Shown here piece by piece: positions 44,480 through 53,146 of a stretch of 64,000 bases of DNA. The stretch lies in contig NZ_JAHCLR010000016.1 of assembly GCF_018455725.1 (NCBI RefSeq), positions 1 to 64,000 of the forward strand, written 5' to 3'. The translations under genes and the position numbers were made by a program. The DNA is from Mycolicibacter acidiphilus (lineage in GTDB: Bacteria; Actinomycetota; Actinomycetes; Mycobacteriales; Mycobacteriaceae). A model generated the notes under the pieces. The model did no database searches. It saw only the letters and a program-made list of their open reading frames with translations, and had not been told where the DNA came from. Every line of letters begins with the position of its first letter. The first letter of the stretch is position 1.

Positions 44480-45118
44480 GTGAAAGCACCGCGGTCGACG
44501 GCGTTGTGCGCGCTGGCCGTGACCCTGGTCGGCTGCACCCGGCTGATCGGCGGCGGGGCGGAGCTACCGAACACCCAGAAGCCCGGACCGCTGCCGCCGG
44601 ACGGCATCGACGTCACCCGGATCATGCTGGGGCCGGTGCGGATGCGCGCACTGACCGGGGCGGACGACCAGCTGACGATCATCCCGACGATGGACACCCG
44701 GACCCCGGTCGACGTCGATCCGCTGGCCGGCACGGTGCCGGCCGAATGCCGGTTCAGCTACGCCGAGACCGCGGTGTTCGGCACCGCGTTCAGCGAATTC
44801 CACAAGACGACGTTCCAGTACCCGCCGCAGTCAGCGCTGATCTCGGAGGCCGCCGCGGCCTACCGCGACGCCGACACCGCACAGCACACGTTCGACGCCC
44901 TGGTCGGCACCGTCGCCGGCTGCGCCGACAGCCCGGCCGGTGCGACCGTGGTCGGCGAATGGAGCGCCGACGCGGAGTCGTTGCGGTCCCGGTCCGGCCG
45001 GTGCGCCACCGAATACCGGGTCCGGTCCGCGGTGCTGCTGGAGGTCACCGCCTGCGGGTTCGCCGAGTCGGTGCCGGGCCTGGTGATGACCAACCTGGTG
45101 GCCGGCATGCCGGGTTAA
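44480..45118 (+). CDS. lpqA: lipoprotein LpqA
   Basis: A 212-residue lipoprotein. The signal ends in the lipobox TLVGC (Cys about residue 19), followed by a PknH-like extracellular sensor domain with paired Cys (GTVPAECRF, GTVAGCADS, SGRCATEY, VTACGF). It matches Rv3016. Start is a GTG at 44480. Its last 4 bases overlap the 3' end of the toxin gene on the other strand. Confidence 0.86.
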   Translation: MKAPRSTALCALAVTLVGCTRLIGGGAELPNTQKPGPLPPDGIDVTRIMLGPVRMRALTGADDQLTIIPTMDTRTPVDVDPLAGTVPAECRFSYAETAVFGTAFSEFHKTTFQYPPQSALISEAAAAYRDADTAQHTFDALVGTVAGCADSPAGATVVGEWSADAESLRSRSGRCATEYRVRSAVLLEVTACGFAESVPGLVMTNLVAGMPG

Positions 45119-45399
45119 GTCCGACGACGGTAGGCGTGGGCGCGGTGTTTGATGCCGCCGACAAGCACTACCCGCCGAGCATCGTCGATGCGGAACACGA
45201 CCCGGTAATCACCGCGTCGGGCACTACGGTAGGACGCCAGTTCAGCGCGCAGAGGTTTGCTGAGGCGGTGCGGGTTGTCGGCGAGGGCACCGGTGATGAA
45301 CTCCACCATGGCCGCAGCTATCTTGTGCGGGAGTCGTTCAAGGTCGCGGCGCGCGGATCCATCAACTTCGATGCGATATGGACCCTCATGCGCCGTCAT
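45115..45399 (-). CDS. RelE/ParE-family toxin
   Basis: A 94-residue basic protein with the RelE fold: YRIEVDGSARRDLERLP, then LSKPLRAELASYRSARRGDYRVVFRIDD and a C-terminal HRAHAYRRR. Family members cleave ribosome-bound mRNA or target gyrase, and the Arg-rich residues near the end fit an RNase type. It overlaps the antitoxin gene by 4 bases. Confidence 0.9.
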   Translation of the reverse strand: MTAHEGPYRIEVDGSARRDLERLPHKIAAAMVEFITGALADNPHRLSKPLRAELASYRSARRGDYRVVFRIDDARRVVLVGGIKHRAHAYRRRT

Positions 45400-45671
45400 C
45401 GTGGCGGCAGTCCGAATTGGTCTCGCAGTTCATCGCCACTGGTGGTCGAACCCTCGGCGTACTCACGCTCCGCTTGCGCTAAGTCGGAGAGGATTCCGGG
45501 CTGAGAGAGCCAGTAAACAGTCTCCTGCAGCGATTCGAGGTCGTCAGCGGACATGAGCACAGCAGCGGGACGACCATGCTTGGTGATCGTGATGATGTCG
45601 TGCGTCGATTCGGCGTCGTCGACGAGCGCAGAGAGCGTGTTCTTGGCCTCACCCAGCGGTACGGAACGCAT
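45396..45671 (-). CDS. RelB/Phd/YefM-family antitoxin
   Basis: A 91-residue antitoxin. The N-terminal PhdYefM DNA-binding domain reads MRSVPLGEAKNTLSALVDDAEST with ITKHGRPAAVLMSADDLESL; the acidic C-terminus neutralises the toxin. It is the first gene of the pair, so conditional cooperativity at its own promoter is expected from the family. Confidence 0.9.
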   Translation of the reverse strand: MRSVPLGEAKNTLSALVDDAESTHDIITITKHGRPAAVLMSADDLESLQETVYWLSQPGILSDLAQAEREYAEGSTTSGDELRDQFGLPPR

Positions 45672-45736
45672 GCCGAGATTATAGCCATATCTTTAGCCAA
45701 AAATCGGGTCCATGCCCATGACGAGGTGGGCCGCGA

Positions 45737-46813
45737 TCAGGCCCCGGTGGCGGCGATGGTGGCGCTGGCGACCACCTCGTCACCGTCGGGGTCGACGCGG
45801 TAGCAGGCCATGGTCTGGCCGCGCGCCACCCCCTTGAGCGGTTCGAGCACCCGCACCCGGAGTTCGCCGTCGACGACCTCCGCGACCGCCGGGGCGATCC
45901 CACCGTGGGCGCGCACCTGCACCTTGCACTCCAGCGGGCCGGTGAACGGCGTGCCGGAGGTGAACACCGGTGTGCGGCCGGTCAGCACCTGCACGTTCAG
46001 GTCGGCGATGGAGCCGACGGTGACCGTGGAGGTGGCGGCATCGATACCGGTGACGTAGCGGGGTTTGCCGTCCGCACCCGGCCCGGCGATGCCCAGGCCC
46101 TTGCGCTGGCCGATCGTGAAGCCGTGCACGCCTTCGTGTTCGGCGAGCTTGGCGCCGCTGGCGTCGACGACCGCACCGGGGCGCACCCCGATCTTGCCGC
46201 CGAGGAACGCCCGGGTGTCCCCGGTGGGGATGAAGCAGATGTCATGGCTGTCCGGCTTTTTCGCCACCGCCAGGCCGCGCTCGGCGGCCTCGGCGCGGAT
46301 CTGTGTCTTCGGGGTGTCCCCGATCGGGAACGCCGCGTGGCTCAACTGCTCGGCGGTGAGCACCGCCAGCACGTAGGACTGATCTTTGTCGGCGTCGACC
46401 GCGCGGCGCAGCCGACCGTCCACCAGCCGGGCGTAGTGCCCGGTGGCGACCATGTCGAAGCCGAGCGCCAGCGCCCGAGCGGCCACCGCGGAGAACTTGA
46501 TCTTCTCGTTGCAGGTGATGCACGGGTTCGGGGTCTCGCCACGCGCGTAGGCCTCGACGAAGTTGTCGATGACGTCGGTCTTGAACTGCTCGGAGAAATC
46601 CCAGACGTAGAACGGGATACCGAGCACGTCGGCGACCCGCCGGGCGTCGTCGGAGTCCTCCTTGGAGCAGCACCCGCGCGAGCCGGTGCGCAGCGTGCCC
46701 GGGTTCTGCGACAGCGCCAGGTGCACGCCGACGACGTCGTGCCCGGCGTCGACCATGCGCGCCGCAGCCACCGAGGAGTCCACCCCGCCGCTCATCGCGG
46801 CGACCACCTTCAC
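45737..46813 (-). CDS. mnmA: tRNA-specific 2-thiouridylase
   Basis: Thiolates U34 of tRNA Lys, Glu and Gln using ATP and persulfide sulfur. The 358-residue protein has the PP-loop [11 protein letters not shown], the catalytic Cys pair in [12 protein letters not shown] and in [10 protein letters not shown], and [10 protein letters not shown]. The GTG at 46813 overlaps the iscS stop (GTGA). The upstream cysteine desulfurase is the likely sulfur donor. The longer open frame upstream lies within iscS. Confidence 0.95.
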   Translation of the reverse strand: MKVVAAMSGGVDSSVAAARMVDAGHDVVGVHLALSQNPGTLRTGSRGCCSKEDSDDARRVADVLGIPFYVWDFSEQFKTDVIDNFVEAYARGETPNPCITCNEKIKFSAVAARALALGFDMVATGHYARLVDGRLRRAVDADKDQSYVLAVLTAEQLSHAAFPIGDTPKTQIRAEAAERGLAVAKKPDSHDICFIPTGDTRAFLGGKIGVRPGAVVDASGAKLAEHEGVHGFTIGQRKGLGIAGPGADGKPRYVTGIDAATSTVTVGSIADLNVQVLTGRTPVFTSGTPFTGPLECKVQVRAHGGIAPAVAEVVDGELRVRVLEPLKGVARGQTMACYRVDPDGDEVVASATIAATGA

Positions 46814-47997
46814 TTCGACACCCCCGCTCCCGCCATTGAGGCCAGCATCGCCTGCCGGGCCCGCGCCACCGCGCCGGGCAGCACCGCCAGCGCAGCGTCG
46901 ACGTCGTCGTCGGAACTGGTGTGCCCCAGCGACAGTCGCAGCGATCCGCGGGCGACGACCGAGTCGGCGCCCATTGCCATCAGCACGTGCGACGGCCGGG
47001 CCACCCCGGCGGTACAGGCGGAACCGGTAGAACACTCGATTCCATTGGCATCCAACAACATCAGCAGGGAATCCCCTTCACAACCGGAAAAAGTGAAATG
47101 CGCGTTACCCGGCAGCCGGTGCGCGCGTGAGCCGTTGACCCAGGTGTCGTCGATGGTGGCGAGCACCCCGTCGATCAGCCGGTCCCGCAACCCCGTCAGT
47201 CGGTCGGCGGTGGTCGCCAGGGTGCCGACGGCGATCCGCAGGGCCGCCGCCATGCCGACCGCGCCGGCCACATCGGGTGTGCCGGAACGGATGTCACGCT
47301 CCTGACCGCCGCCGTGCGACAGCGGGACCACGGTCACGTCGCGGCGCACCAGCAGGGCGCCCGCCCCGCACGGACCGCCGAACTTGTGGCCGGTCAGACT
47401 CATCGCCGACAGCCCGCTGGTGGCGAAGTCCACCGGCAACTGTCCGACCGCCTGCACCGCGTCGGAGTGCATCGGCACACCGAATTCACTTGCCACCGCG
47501 GCCAGTTCGGTGATTGGCATGACGGTGCCGACCTCGTTGTTCGCCCACATCACCGACACCAGTGCGACGTCATCGGTGTCGGCCAGTGCGGCGCGCAGCG
47601 CCTCCGGCGACACCGACCCGTCGGCCCCGGTCGGCAGATAGGCCACCTCGGCGCCCTCATGCTTGGCCAGCCAGGTCACCGAGTCCAACACGGCGTGATG
47701 CTCGACCTCGGTGGTGATGATGCGGCGGCGGCGCGGGTCGGCATCCCGGCGCGCCCAGTAGATGCCCTTCAGCGCCAGATTGTCGCCGTCGGTGCCGCCG
47801 CCGGTGAAGATCACCTCCGAGGGCCGTGCCCCCAGTTCGGCAGCGATGGATTCGCGGGACTCCTCCATGCGGCGCCGCGCGGTGCGGCCGGCGGTGTGCA
47901 GGGAGGACGCGTTGCCGACGGTGCCCATGACAGCACTCATCGCCTCGATGGCCTCGGGGTACATCGGGGTGGTGGCGGCGTGATCCAGGTAGACCAT
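46810..47997 (-). CDS. iscS: cysteine desulfurase
   Basis: PLP enzyme of 395 residues that mobilises sulfur from cysteine. [15 protein letters not shown] is the class V N-terminus, the PLP lysine is in [11 protein letters not shown] and the persulfide Cys in STGSACTAG. It is coupled to mnmA, matching Rv3025c-Rv3024c, and can supply both tRNA thiolation and Fe-S clusters. Confidence 0.95.
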   Translation of the reverse strand: MVYLDHAATTPMYPEAIEAMSAVMGTVGNASSLHTAGRTARRRMEESRESIAAELGARPSEVIFTGGGTDGDNLALKGIYWARRDADPRRRRIITTEVEHHAVLDSVTWLAKHEGAEVAYLPTGADGSVSPEALRAALADTDDVALVSVMWANNEVGTVMPITELAAVASEFGVPMHSDAVQAVGQLPVDFATSGLSAMSLTGHKFGGPCGAGALLVRRDVTVVPLSHGGGQERDIRSGTPDVAGAVGMAAALRIAVGTLATTADRLTGLRDRLIDGVLATIDDTWVNGSRAHRLPGNAHFTFSGCEGDSLLMLLDANGIECSTGSACTAGVARPSHVLMAMGADSVVARGSLRLSLGHTSSDDDVDAALAVLPGAVARARQAMLASMAGAGVSK

Positions 47998-48031
47998 GAC
48001 CCGACCAGGATACCGGCCCGCCCAGGCGCTT

Positions 48032-48616
48032 CTACCTGGGCCGATTACTACCGGTGGCCCGGATCACCCGGCACGGGTTGCCGGCGGCCAGCACCGCCGC
48101 CGGTACGTCCCGGGTCACCACGCTGCCGGCGCCGACCACCGCGTCGTCGCCGATGGTGACACCGGGGCAGACGATGACTCCGGCACCCAGCCACACGTTG
48201 TCCCCGATCACGATCGGCGCCGCCGACTCCCAGCCCTGCCGCCGGGCGTCGTGGTCGTCGACCGGGTGCAGCGCGGTGAGCAGTTGCACGCGGGGGCCGA
48301 TCTGCACGTGGTCCCCGATGCGGATCGGTGCGCAGTCCAGCAGGATCGCGTCGTAGTTGATGAAACAGTGCGCGCCGATGGCGATCTGGGTGCCGTAGTC
48401 GCAGGCGAACCGCGGCAGGATCTGCGACCCCTCCCCCAGTGACCCGAGCAGCTCGCCCAGCAGCTGGTGCCGTCGGCTCTCCTCGTCGGCGCCGGTGGCG
48501 TTGAACACCGCCAGCTGCCGCTGGCAGGCCAGACGGTCGGCGACCAGGTCGGGGTCACCACCCCGATACGGCTCCCCGTTCAGCATCCGTTCGCGCTGAC
48601 TGCCCACGCCGTCCAT
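48032..48616 (-). CDS. maltose O-acetyltransferase-like protein
   Basis: A 194-residue left-handed beta-helix acetyltransferase (LacA/Maa/NodL type). The Maa N-terminus ([20 protein letters not shown]) is followed by hexapeptide repeats ([47 protein letters not shown]) and catalytic His in LLTALHPV. It would acetylate a sugar hydroxyl. It overlaps the acyltransferase gene by 62 bases; starting at the internal ATG (48586) reduces this to 32. Confidence 0.82.
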   Translation of the reverse strand: MDGVGSQRERMLNGEPYRGGDPDLVADRLACQRQLAVFNATGADEESRRHQLLGELLGSLGEGSQILPRFACDYGTQIAIGAHCFINYDAILLDCAPIRIGDHVQIGPRVQLLTALHPVDDHDARRQGWESAAPIVIGDNVWLGAGVIVCPGVTIGDDAVVGAGSVVTRDVPAAVLAAGNPCRVIRATGSNRPR

Positions 48617-49385
48617 AGTGGCCCACCGCGGCCTGACAGCGCCGGGCCAGCTCCCGCCGGTCGGCGCCGGGCAGTTGCAGGGGCCCGACCTGTACCCGGG
48701 CCACGGTGCGCCGCGCGGTCAGCAGCCTGCCGATCGAGGCGAGCAGCGTGTCGTCGCCGACGAAGGCGGGCAGCGTCGACGGCGCATCCTCGCCATCGCG
48801 GTAGTCGATCCGCAGTGGCTGCACCGGCCGGGCCGCATCCACGGCGGCCTGGAACAGCGCGGGGTGGAACACCCCGCGCGCCCGCCCACACCAGGTGGTG
48901 CCCTCCGGGAAGGCCACCACGGTCGCACCGGCGCGCAGCCGGGCGGCGACGGCGTCGACCACGGTCGGCAGCCCGCGCAGGCTGTACCGGTCGATCGGGA
49001 TGATCCGCATCAGCCGGGCCAGCAGTCCCAGCACCGGCCAGCGGATCAGGTCGGCCCGCGCCACGAACGACCCCGGCGACAGCGCCCCGATCACGAAGAC
49101 GTCCAGCCAGGACACGTGTCCGCTGACCACCAGCACCCCGGACAGGTTACGGATCGGTCCGTCGACGGTGCTGACCCGAACGCCGAAGCAGCGCAGCACC
49201 AGTCGGCAGCAGCCGCGCTGGATCCGTGGCCGGCCCGGCAGCGGCACCCCCAGCAGGGGAAGCAGTGGCGCCACCAGCACCACCGCGGCGATTCGCAGCG
49301 CCACCACCGCGGGCGACGCGCGCCGCACACCGGCGTGCACACAGTCCGTGGTGCAGACCGGCGCCGGGAACCAGGCGTGGGTCAT
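48555..49385 (-). CDS. 1-acyl-glycerol-3-phosphate acyltransferase (Rv3026c-like)
   Basis: A 276-residue PlsC-family membrane acyltransferase. One hydrophobic segment lies near residues 28-48 (VVALRIAAVVLVAPLLPLLG). The H-x4-D motif is HVSWLD, the substrate-binding block FPEGT is in VVAFPEGTTW, and PIDRYS is block II-like. It probably acylates lysophosphatidic acid or a related lipid. It starts 4 bases into the end of the GNAT gene. Confidence 0.88.
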   Translation of the reverse strand: MTHAWFPAPVCTTDCVHAGVRRASPAVVALRIAAVVLVAPLLPLLGVPLPGRPRIQRGCCRLVLRCFGVRVSTVDGPIRNLSGVLVVSGHVSWLDVFVIGALSPGSFVARADLIRWPVLGLLARLMRIIPIDRYSLRGLPTVVDAVAARLRAGATVVAFPEGTTWCGRARGVFHPALFQAAVDAARPVQPLRIDYRDGEDAPSTLPAFVGDDTLLASIGRLLTARRTVARVQVGPLQLPGADRRELARRCQAAVGHYGRRGQSARTDAERGAVSGW

Positions 49386-50236
49386 GCCGGGGCGTCGGCG
49401 CCCAGTTCCGCGGCCTGGGCCACCGACCGCAGCCGGTGCAGGTAGCGGACGTCGGCTTCACGCCGGGACAGCAGCGCCGGGAAGTCGGCCACCCCGAACG
49501 CCGGGTCGTGTGCCGGTTCGCCGCAGATCTTCGCGCCGAGACGCAGGTAGCCGCGCAGCAGCGGCGGCAGCGCCGGGCGGGCCGGCGCCGCGATGTCGTC
49601 GAGCCCGCGCCCGTCGAGCACCACCGGCCGGTGCGGCGTCAGCTGATAGGGCGAGGCGTGCCGGCGGCGCACGAAGTCCCGCACACCGCGGATCTGGCTG
49701 CCGGGCGCACCGTCGCCGGCCACCGGGACCGAGACGCAGCCGGTGACGAAGTCGTAGCCCCGCCGGTCCAGGTAGGCCAGGATTCCGGCCCACATCAGCA
49801 GCACGACCGCGCCGTTGCGGTGCCCGGGCCGGACCACCGCACGGCCCATCTCGACCAGTGACGGCCGCAGCGGGTCCAGTGGGGAGACGTCGAATTCCGT
49901 TGCGGCGTAAAGCCCCCCGGCGGTGATCGCGCCGGTCGGTGGCAGCATCCGGTAGCAGCCGACCAGCGCGCCGCTGGTGTCGTCGCGGACCAGCAGGTGC
50001 TCGCAGTGCTCGTCGAAGCGGTCGGCGTCGATGCCGGGTCGCCCGTCGGCGGTGTCGGTCAGGGCGAAGCCGGGTTCGGTGCTGAACACCTCGTAGCGCA
50101 GCCGCTGGGCGGCCTCGATCATGGCGGGGTCGGTGGACAGCAGCAGCGAGTAGCGCGGGGTGTCGGTCCCGGAAACGGGAGAGGTGGGTGTCGGGTCGGC
50201 GGCGATGAGGACGGAACCGTTGCTCACAAGCGCCAC
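49382..50236 (-). CDS. OlsB-like GNAT N-acyltransferase (Rv3027c-like)
   Basis: About 284 residues with the fold of acyl-ACP/acyl-CoA-dependent N-acyltransferases such as ornithine-lipid OlsB. RLRYEVFSTEPGF and the acidic stretch DADRFDEHCEHLLVRD are typical, followed by GCYRMLPP and EMGRAVVRPGHRNG. Coupled to the PlsC-like gene, it suggests a two-step lipid acylation. The start is uncertain: GTG at 50236 or GTG at 50227. Confidence 0.75.
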   Translation of the reverse strand: MALVSNGSVLIAADPTPTSPVSGTDTPRYSLLLSTDPAMIEAAQRLRYEVFSTEPGFALTDTADGRPGIDADRFDEHCEHLLVRDDTSGALVGCYRMLPPTGAITAGGLYAATEFDVSPLDPLRPSLVEMGRAVVRPGHRNGAVVLLMWAGILAYLDRRGYDFVTGCVSVPVAGDGAPGSQIRGVRDFVRRRHASPYQLTPHRPVVLDGRGLDDIAAPARPALPPLLRGYLRLGAKICGEPAHDPAFGVADFPALLSRREADVRYLHRLRSVAQAAELGADAPA

Positions 50237-50314
50237 GGTGACGCGGCAACGCTGCCGCAAGGCAATCGCCGGGTGACACGCCGATGCACGCTGGGTGACG
50301 GTTTCCCTATCTGC

Positions 50315-50372
50315 CGAGCAGACGCGAAAGCCCCCATTCCGGCGTCGAAATGGGGGCCTAAGCGTCTGCTCG
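50315..50372. terminator. family B intergenic hairpin, copy 2
   Basis: CGAGCAGACGCGAAAGCCCCCATT pairs imperfectly with AATGGGGGCCTAAGCGTCTGCTCG around a 10-base loop. It follows the etfA stop on the minus strand. It shares the CGAGCAGACGC core with the hairpin at 8938-8999. Confidence 0.68.
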
Positions 50373-50393
50373 CGCAGAGGGAGTGGGCGGAGA

Positions 50394-51350
50394 TTAACCC
50401 TTGCGGGCCTTGATCGCGTCGGTCAGCTGCGGCGCCACCTTGAACAGGTCGCCCACGATGCCGTAGTCGGCGATCTCGAAGATCGGCGCTTCCTCGTCCT
50501 TGTTGACCACCACGATGGTCTTCGAGGTCTGCATGCCGGCCCGGTGCTGGATCGCGCCGGAGATACCCAGTGCGATGTACAGCTGCGGCGACACGGTCTT
50601 GCCGGTCTGACCGATCTGGAACTGGCCCGGGTAGTAGCCCGAGTCCACCGCGGCACGCGAGGCGCCGACGGCCGCACCGAGCGAGTCGGCCAGGTCCTCG
50701 ACCACCTTGAAGCTCTCCGCGCTGCCGACGCCGCGGCCACCGGCCACGACCACGGCCGCCTCGGTCAGCTCCGGCCGGTCACCGGCGACGGCCGGCTCCC
50801 GCGAGGTGATCTTGGTGGCGTTCTCGGCGGCGGCGGGCACCTCGACGGTGACCTGCTCGCCCGCGCCGGCGGCCGGGGCAGGCTCGACCGAACCGGCCCG
50901 CACGGTGATCACCGGGGTGTCACCGGTGGCCTCGGCGTCGACGGTGAACGCGCCACCGAAGATCGAGTGGACGACCTTGCCGCCGGCCTTGACCTCGACG
51001 GCGTCGACCAGCAGGCCCGACCCGATGCGCGCGGCCAGCCGGCCGGCGATCTCCTTGCCGTCGGCGTTGGCGGCGATCAGCACCGCGGCCGGGGTGGCCG
51101 ACTCGGCGAGCGCGGCCAGCACGTCGACGTACGGGGTGATCAGGGTGTTGGCCACCGTGTCGGACTCGGCGACGTAGATCTTCGCGGCGCCGGCCTCCTT
51201 CAGCCCGTCGACCAGCGGAGCGGCGGTGCCGGGGGCACCGACGACGACCGCGGACGGCTCACCGAGGACCCGGGCGGCGGTGATCAGTTCGGAGCTGACC
51301 TTTTTGATCGCCCCATCAGCGTGCTCAACGAGCACCAGTACTTCAGCCAT
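50394..51350 (-). CDS. etfA: electron transfer flavoprotein alpha subunit
   Basis: FAD-binding subunit that takes electrons from acyl-CoA dehydrogenases. The 318-residue protein has [15 protein letters not shown] and the C-terminal FAD signature [23 protein letters not shown]. It lies 29 bases downstream of etfB. M. tuberculosis calls it fixB. Confidence 0.96.
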   Translation of the reverse strand: MAEVLVLVEHADGAIKKVSSELITAARVLGEPSAVVVGAPGTAAPLVDGLKEAGAAKIYVAESDTVANTLITPYVDVLAALAESATPAAVLIAANADGKEIAGRLAARIGSGLLVDAVEVKAGGKVVHSIFGGAFTVDAEATGDTPVITVRAGSVEPAPAAGAGEQVTVEVPAAAENATKITSREPAVAGDRPELTEAAVVVAGGRGVGSAESFKVVEDLADSLGAAVGASRAAVDSGYYPGQFQIGQTGKTVSPQLYIALGISGAIQHRAGMQTSKTIVVVNKDEEAPIFEIADYGIVGDLFKVAPQLTDAIKARKG

Positions 51351-51379
51351 GTTCGTATTCCCTTTGAGTCCGGATGTCG

Positions 51380-52165
51380 CTAGATGAGCTTCTGGGCAAC
51401 CAGGTAGTCGGCGATCTTGGTGCCGCCGTCGCCTTCGTCGGCCACCTTCTCACCGGCCGTCTTCGGCGGCTTCGGGGTCGACGCGGTCACCTTGGAGCCG
51501 GCGTTGGCGACACCGACCTCGTCGGCCTCGACACCGATCTCGGCCAGGGTGAGCACCTGAACTTCCTTCTTCTTCGCGGCCATGATGCCCTTGAAGGACG
51601 GGAAGCGCGGCTCGTTGATCTTCTCGTTGACGCTCACGATCGCCGGCAGCGTCGCCTCCAGCGCGAACACGCCCTCGTCGGTCTCGCGCTCGGCGGTGAC
51701 CTTGTCACCGTCGACGGTCAGCTTGCGCACGTGGGTCAGCTGCGGCAGGCCCAGGTACTCGGCGATGACGGCCGGCACCGCGCCGCCGACGCCGTCGGTG
51801 GACTCGTTGCCGGCGATGACCAGTTCGGTGCCCTCGATGGCGCCCAGCGCCCGGGCCAGCGCCCAGCCGGTCTGCACCAGGTCGGAGCCCTTCATGCCGT
51901 CGTCGAGGATGTGCACGGCCTTGTCGGCCCCCATCGACAGCGCCTTGCGGATCGCCTCGGTGGCGCGCTCGGGGCCGGCGGTCAGCACGGTCACCTCGCC
52001 GCCGTTCTTCTCCTTGATCAGCAGCGCCTCTTCCACGGCACGCTCGTTGATCTCGTCGAGTACGGCGTCGGCGGCCTCACGGTCCAGCGTGAAGTCACCG
52101 TCGGTGAGCTTGCGCTCCGACCAGGTGTCAGGGACCTGTTTGATCAGGACCACGATGTTCGTCAT
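51380..52165 (-). CDS. etfB: electron transfer flavoprotein beta subunit
   Basis: Partner of EtfA, 261 residues, with MTNIVVLIKQVPDTWSERKL and the family signature region LTVDGDKVTAERETDEG. The ATG at 52165 is well supported; the frame upstream is open but non-coding. First gene of etfBA, with a palindrome upstream that may be an operator. M. tuberculosis calls it fixA. Confidence 0.96.
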   Translation of the reverse strand: MTNIVVLIKQVPDTWSERKLTDGDFTLDREAADAVLDEINERAVEEALLIKEKNGGEVTVLTAGPERATEAIRKALSMGADKAVHILDDGMKGSDLVQTGWALARALGAIEGTELVIAGNESTDGVGGAVPAVIAEYLGLPQLTHVRKLTVDGDKVTAERETDEGVFALEATLPAIVSVNEKINEPRFPSFKGIMAAKKKEVQVLTLAEIGVEADEVGVANAGSKVTASTPKPPKTAGEKVADEGDGGTKIADYLVAQKLI

Positions 52166-52246
52166 GAGTGTGGTTCGTCCTCCTCGAAGGGGTCCTGCGA
52201 CGACGGGCCACAGGACTGGGTCGCGATTCGCGCCACCGCGCAAGGC

Positions 52247-52262
52247 GTTACTCGTGGGTAAC
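52247..52262. promoter_or_regulatory. palindrome upstream of etfBA
   Basis: GTTACTCGTGGGTAAC has 7-bp arms with one mismatch and a 2-base centre. It lies 82-97 bases upstream of etfB in the divergent spacer with the methyltransferase gene. It has the form of a TetR- or GntR-type operator; the regulator is unknown. Confidence 0.45.
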
Positions 52263-52360
52263 TTAGCGCGGTTTGCGGTTACAGCGTAGCGGGTCGTGAT
52301 ATGGCCGCTGCGGGGTAGCCGGTTCGCGCACCCCGTGCTTCGCGTTAGCCTGCCTGTGCG

Positions 52361-53146
52361 ATGAAACCCACGAACACCCCCACCCCCGCCGATGACGCCC
52401 TGCCACTCACCGGGGAACGCACCATCCCCGGCCTCGACGTCGAGAACTACTGGTTCCGCCGGCACGAGGTGGTCTACGAGTGGCTGGCGCCGCGCTGCGC
52501 CGGCCTCGAGGTGCTGGAGGCCGGGTTCGGTGAGGGTTACGGCGCCGATCTGATCGCCGGTGTGGCGGCGAAGGTGACCGGGGTGGACTACGACGATTCC
52601 GCGGTCGCCCACGTGCGGGCCCGCTACCCGCGGGTGGAAGTGGTGCAGGGCAATCTCGCCGACCTGCCGCTACCGGACGCGTCGGTGGACGTGGTGGTGA
52701 ACTTCCAGGTGATCGAACATCTCTGGGATCAGGCACAATTCATCGCCGAATGCCACCGGGTGCTGCGCCCGGGCGGCGTGCTGATGATCTCCACCCCGAA
52801 CCGGATCACGTTCTCCCCCGGCCGCGACACCCCGATCAACCCGTTCCACACCCGTGAGCTCAACGCCGACGAGCTGACCGAGCTGCTGATCGACGGCGGC
52901 TTCGCGATGGACGGCATGCACGGGGTGTTTCACGGACCGACACTGCGCGAAATGGACGCCCGGCACGGCGGGTCGATCATCGACGCCCAGATCGAACGCG
53001 CGCTGGCCGACGCACCGTGGCCCGAGGAACTGGTCCGCGACGTCGCGGCGGTGGCCACCGCGGACTTCGACATCGTGGCGGCCACCGAGGCCACCCACCC
53101 CATTGATGACAGCCTGGACCTGGTCGCGATCGCGGTGCGGCGGTGA
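52361..53146 (+). CDS. SAM-dependent methyltransferase (Rv3030-like)
   Basis: A 261-residue class I methyltransferase with the SAM motif VLEAGFGEGYGADL, VTGVDYDD for the ribose, and RVLRPGGVLMISTPN. In M. tuberculosis this gene belongs to the cluster linked to 6-O-methylglucose lipopolysaccharide synthesis, so sugar O-methylation is inferred. It is coupled to the GH57 gene by a GTGA overlap. Confidence 0.86.
   Translation: MKPTNTPTPADDALPLTGERTIPGLDVENYWFRRHEVVYEWLAPRCAGLEVLEAGFGEGYGADLIAGVAAKVTGVDYDDSAVAHVRARYPRVEVVQGNLADLPLPDASVDVVVNFQVIEHLWDQAQFIAECHRVLRPGGVLMISTPNRITFSPGRDTPINPFHTRELNADELTELLIDGGFAMDGMHGVFHGPTLREMDARHGGSIIDAQIERALADAPWPEELVRDVAAVATADFDIVAATEATHPIDDSLDLVAIAVRR

Noticed and set aside
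52166-52612. N-terminal extension of etfB
   Set aside because: The upstream frame runs antisense to the methyltransferase gene; MTNIVVLIKQVPD at 52165 is the family start.
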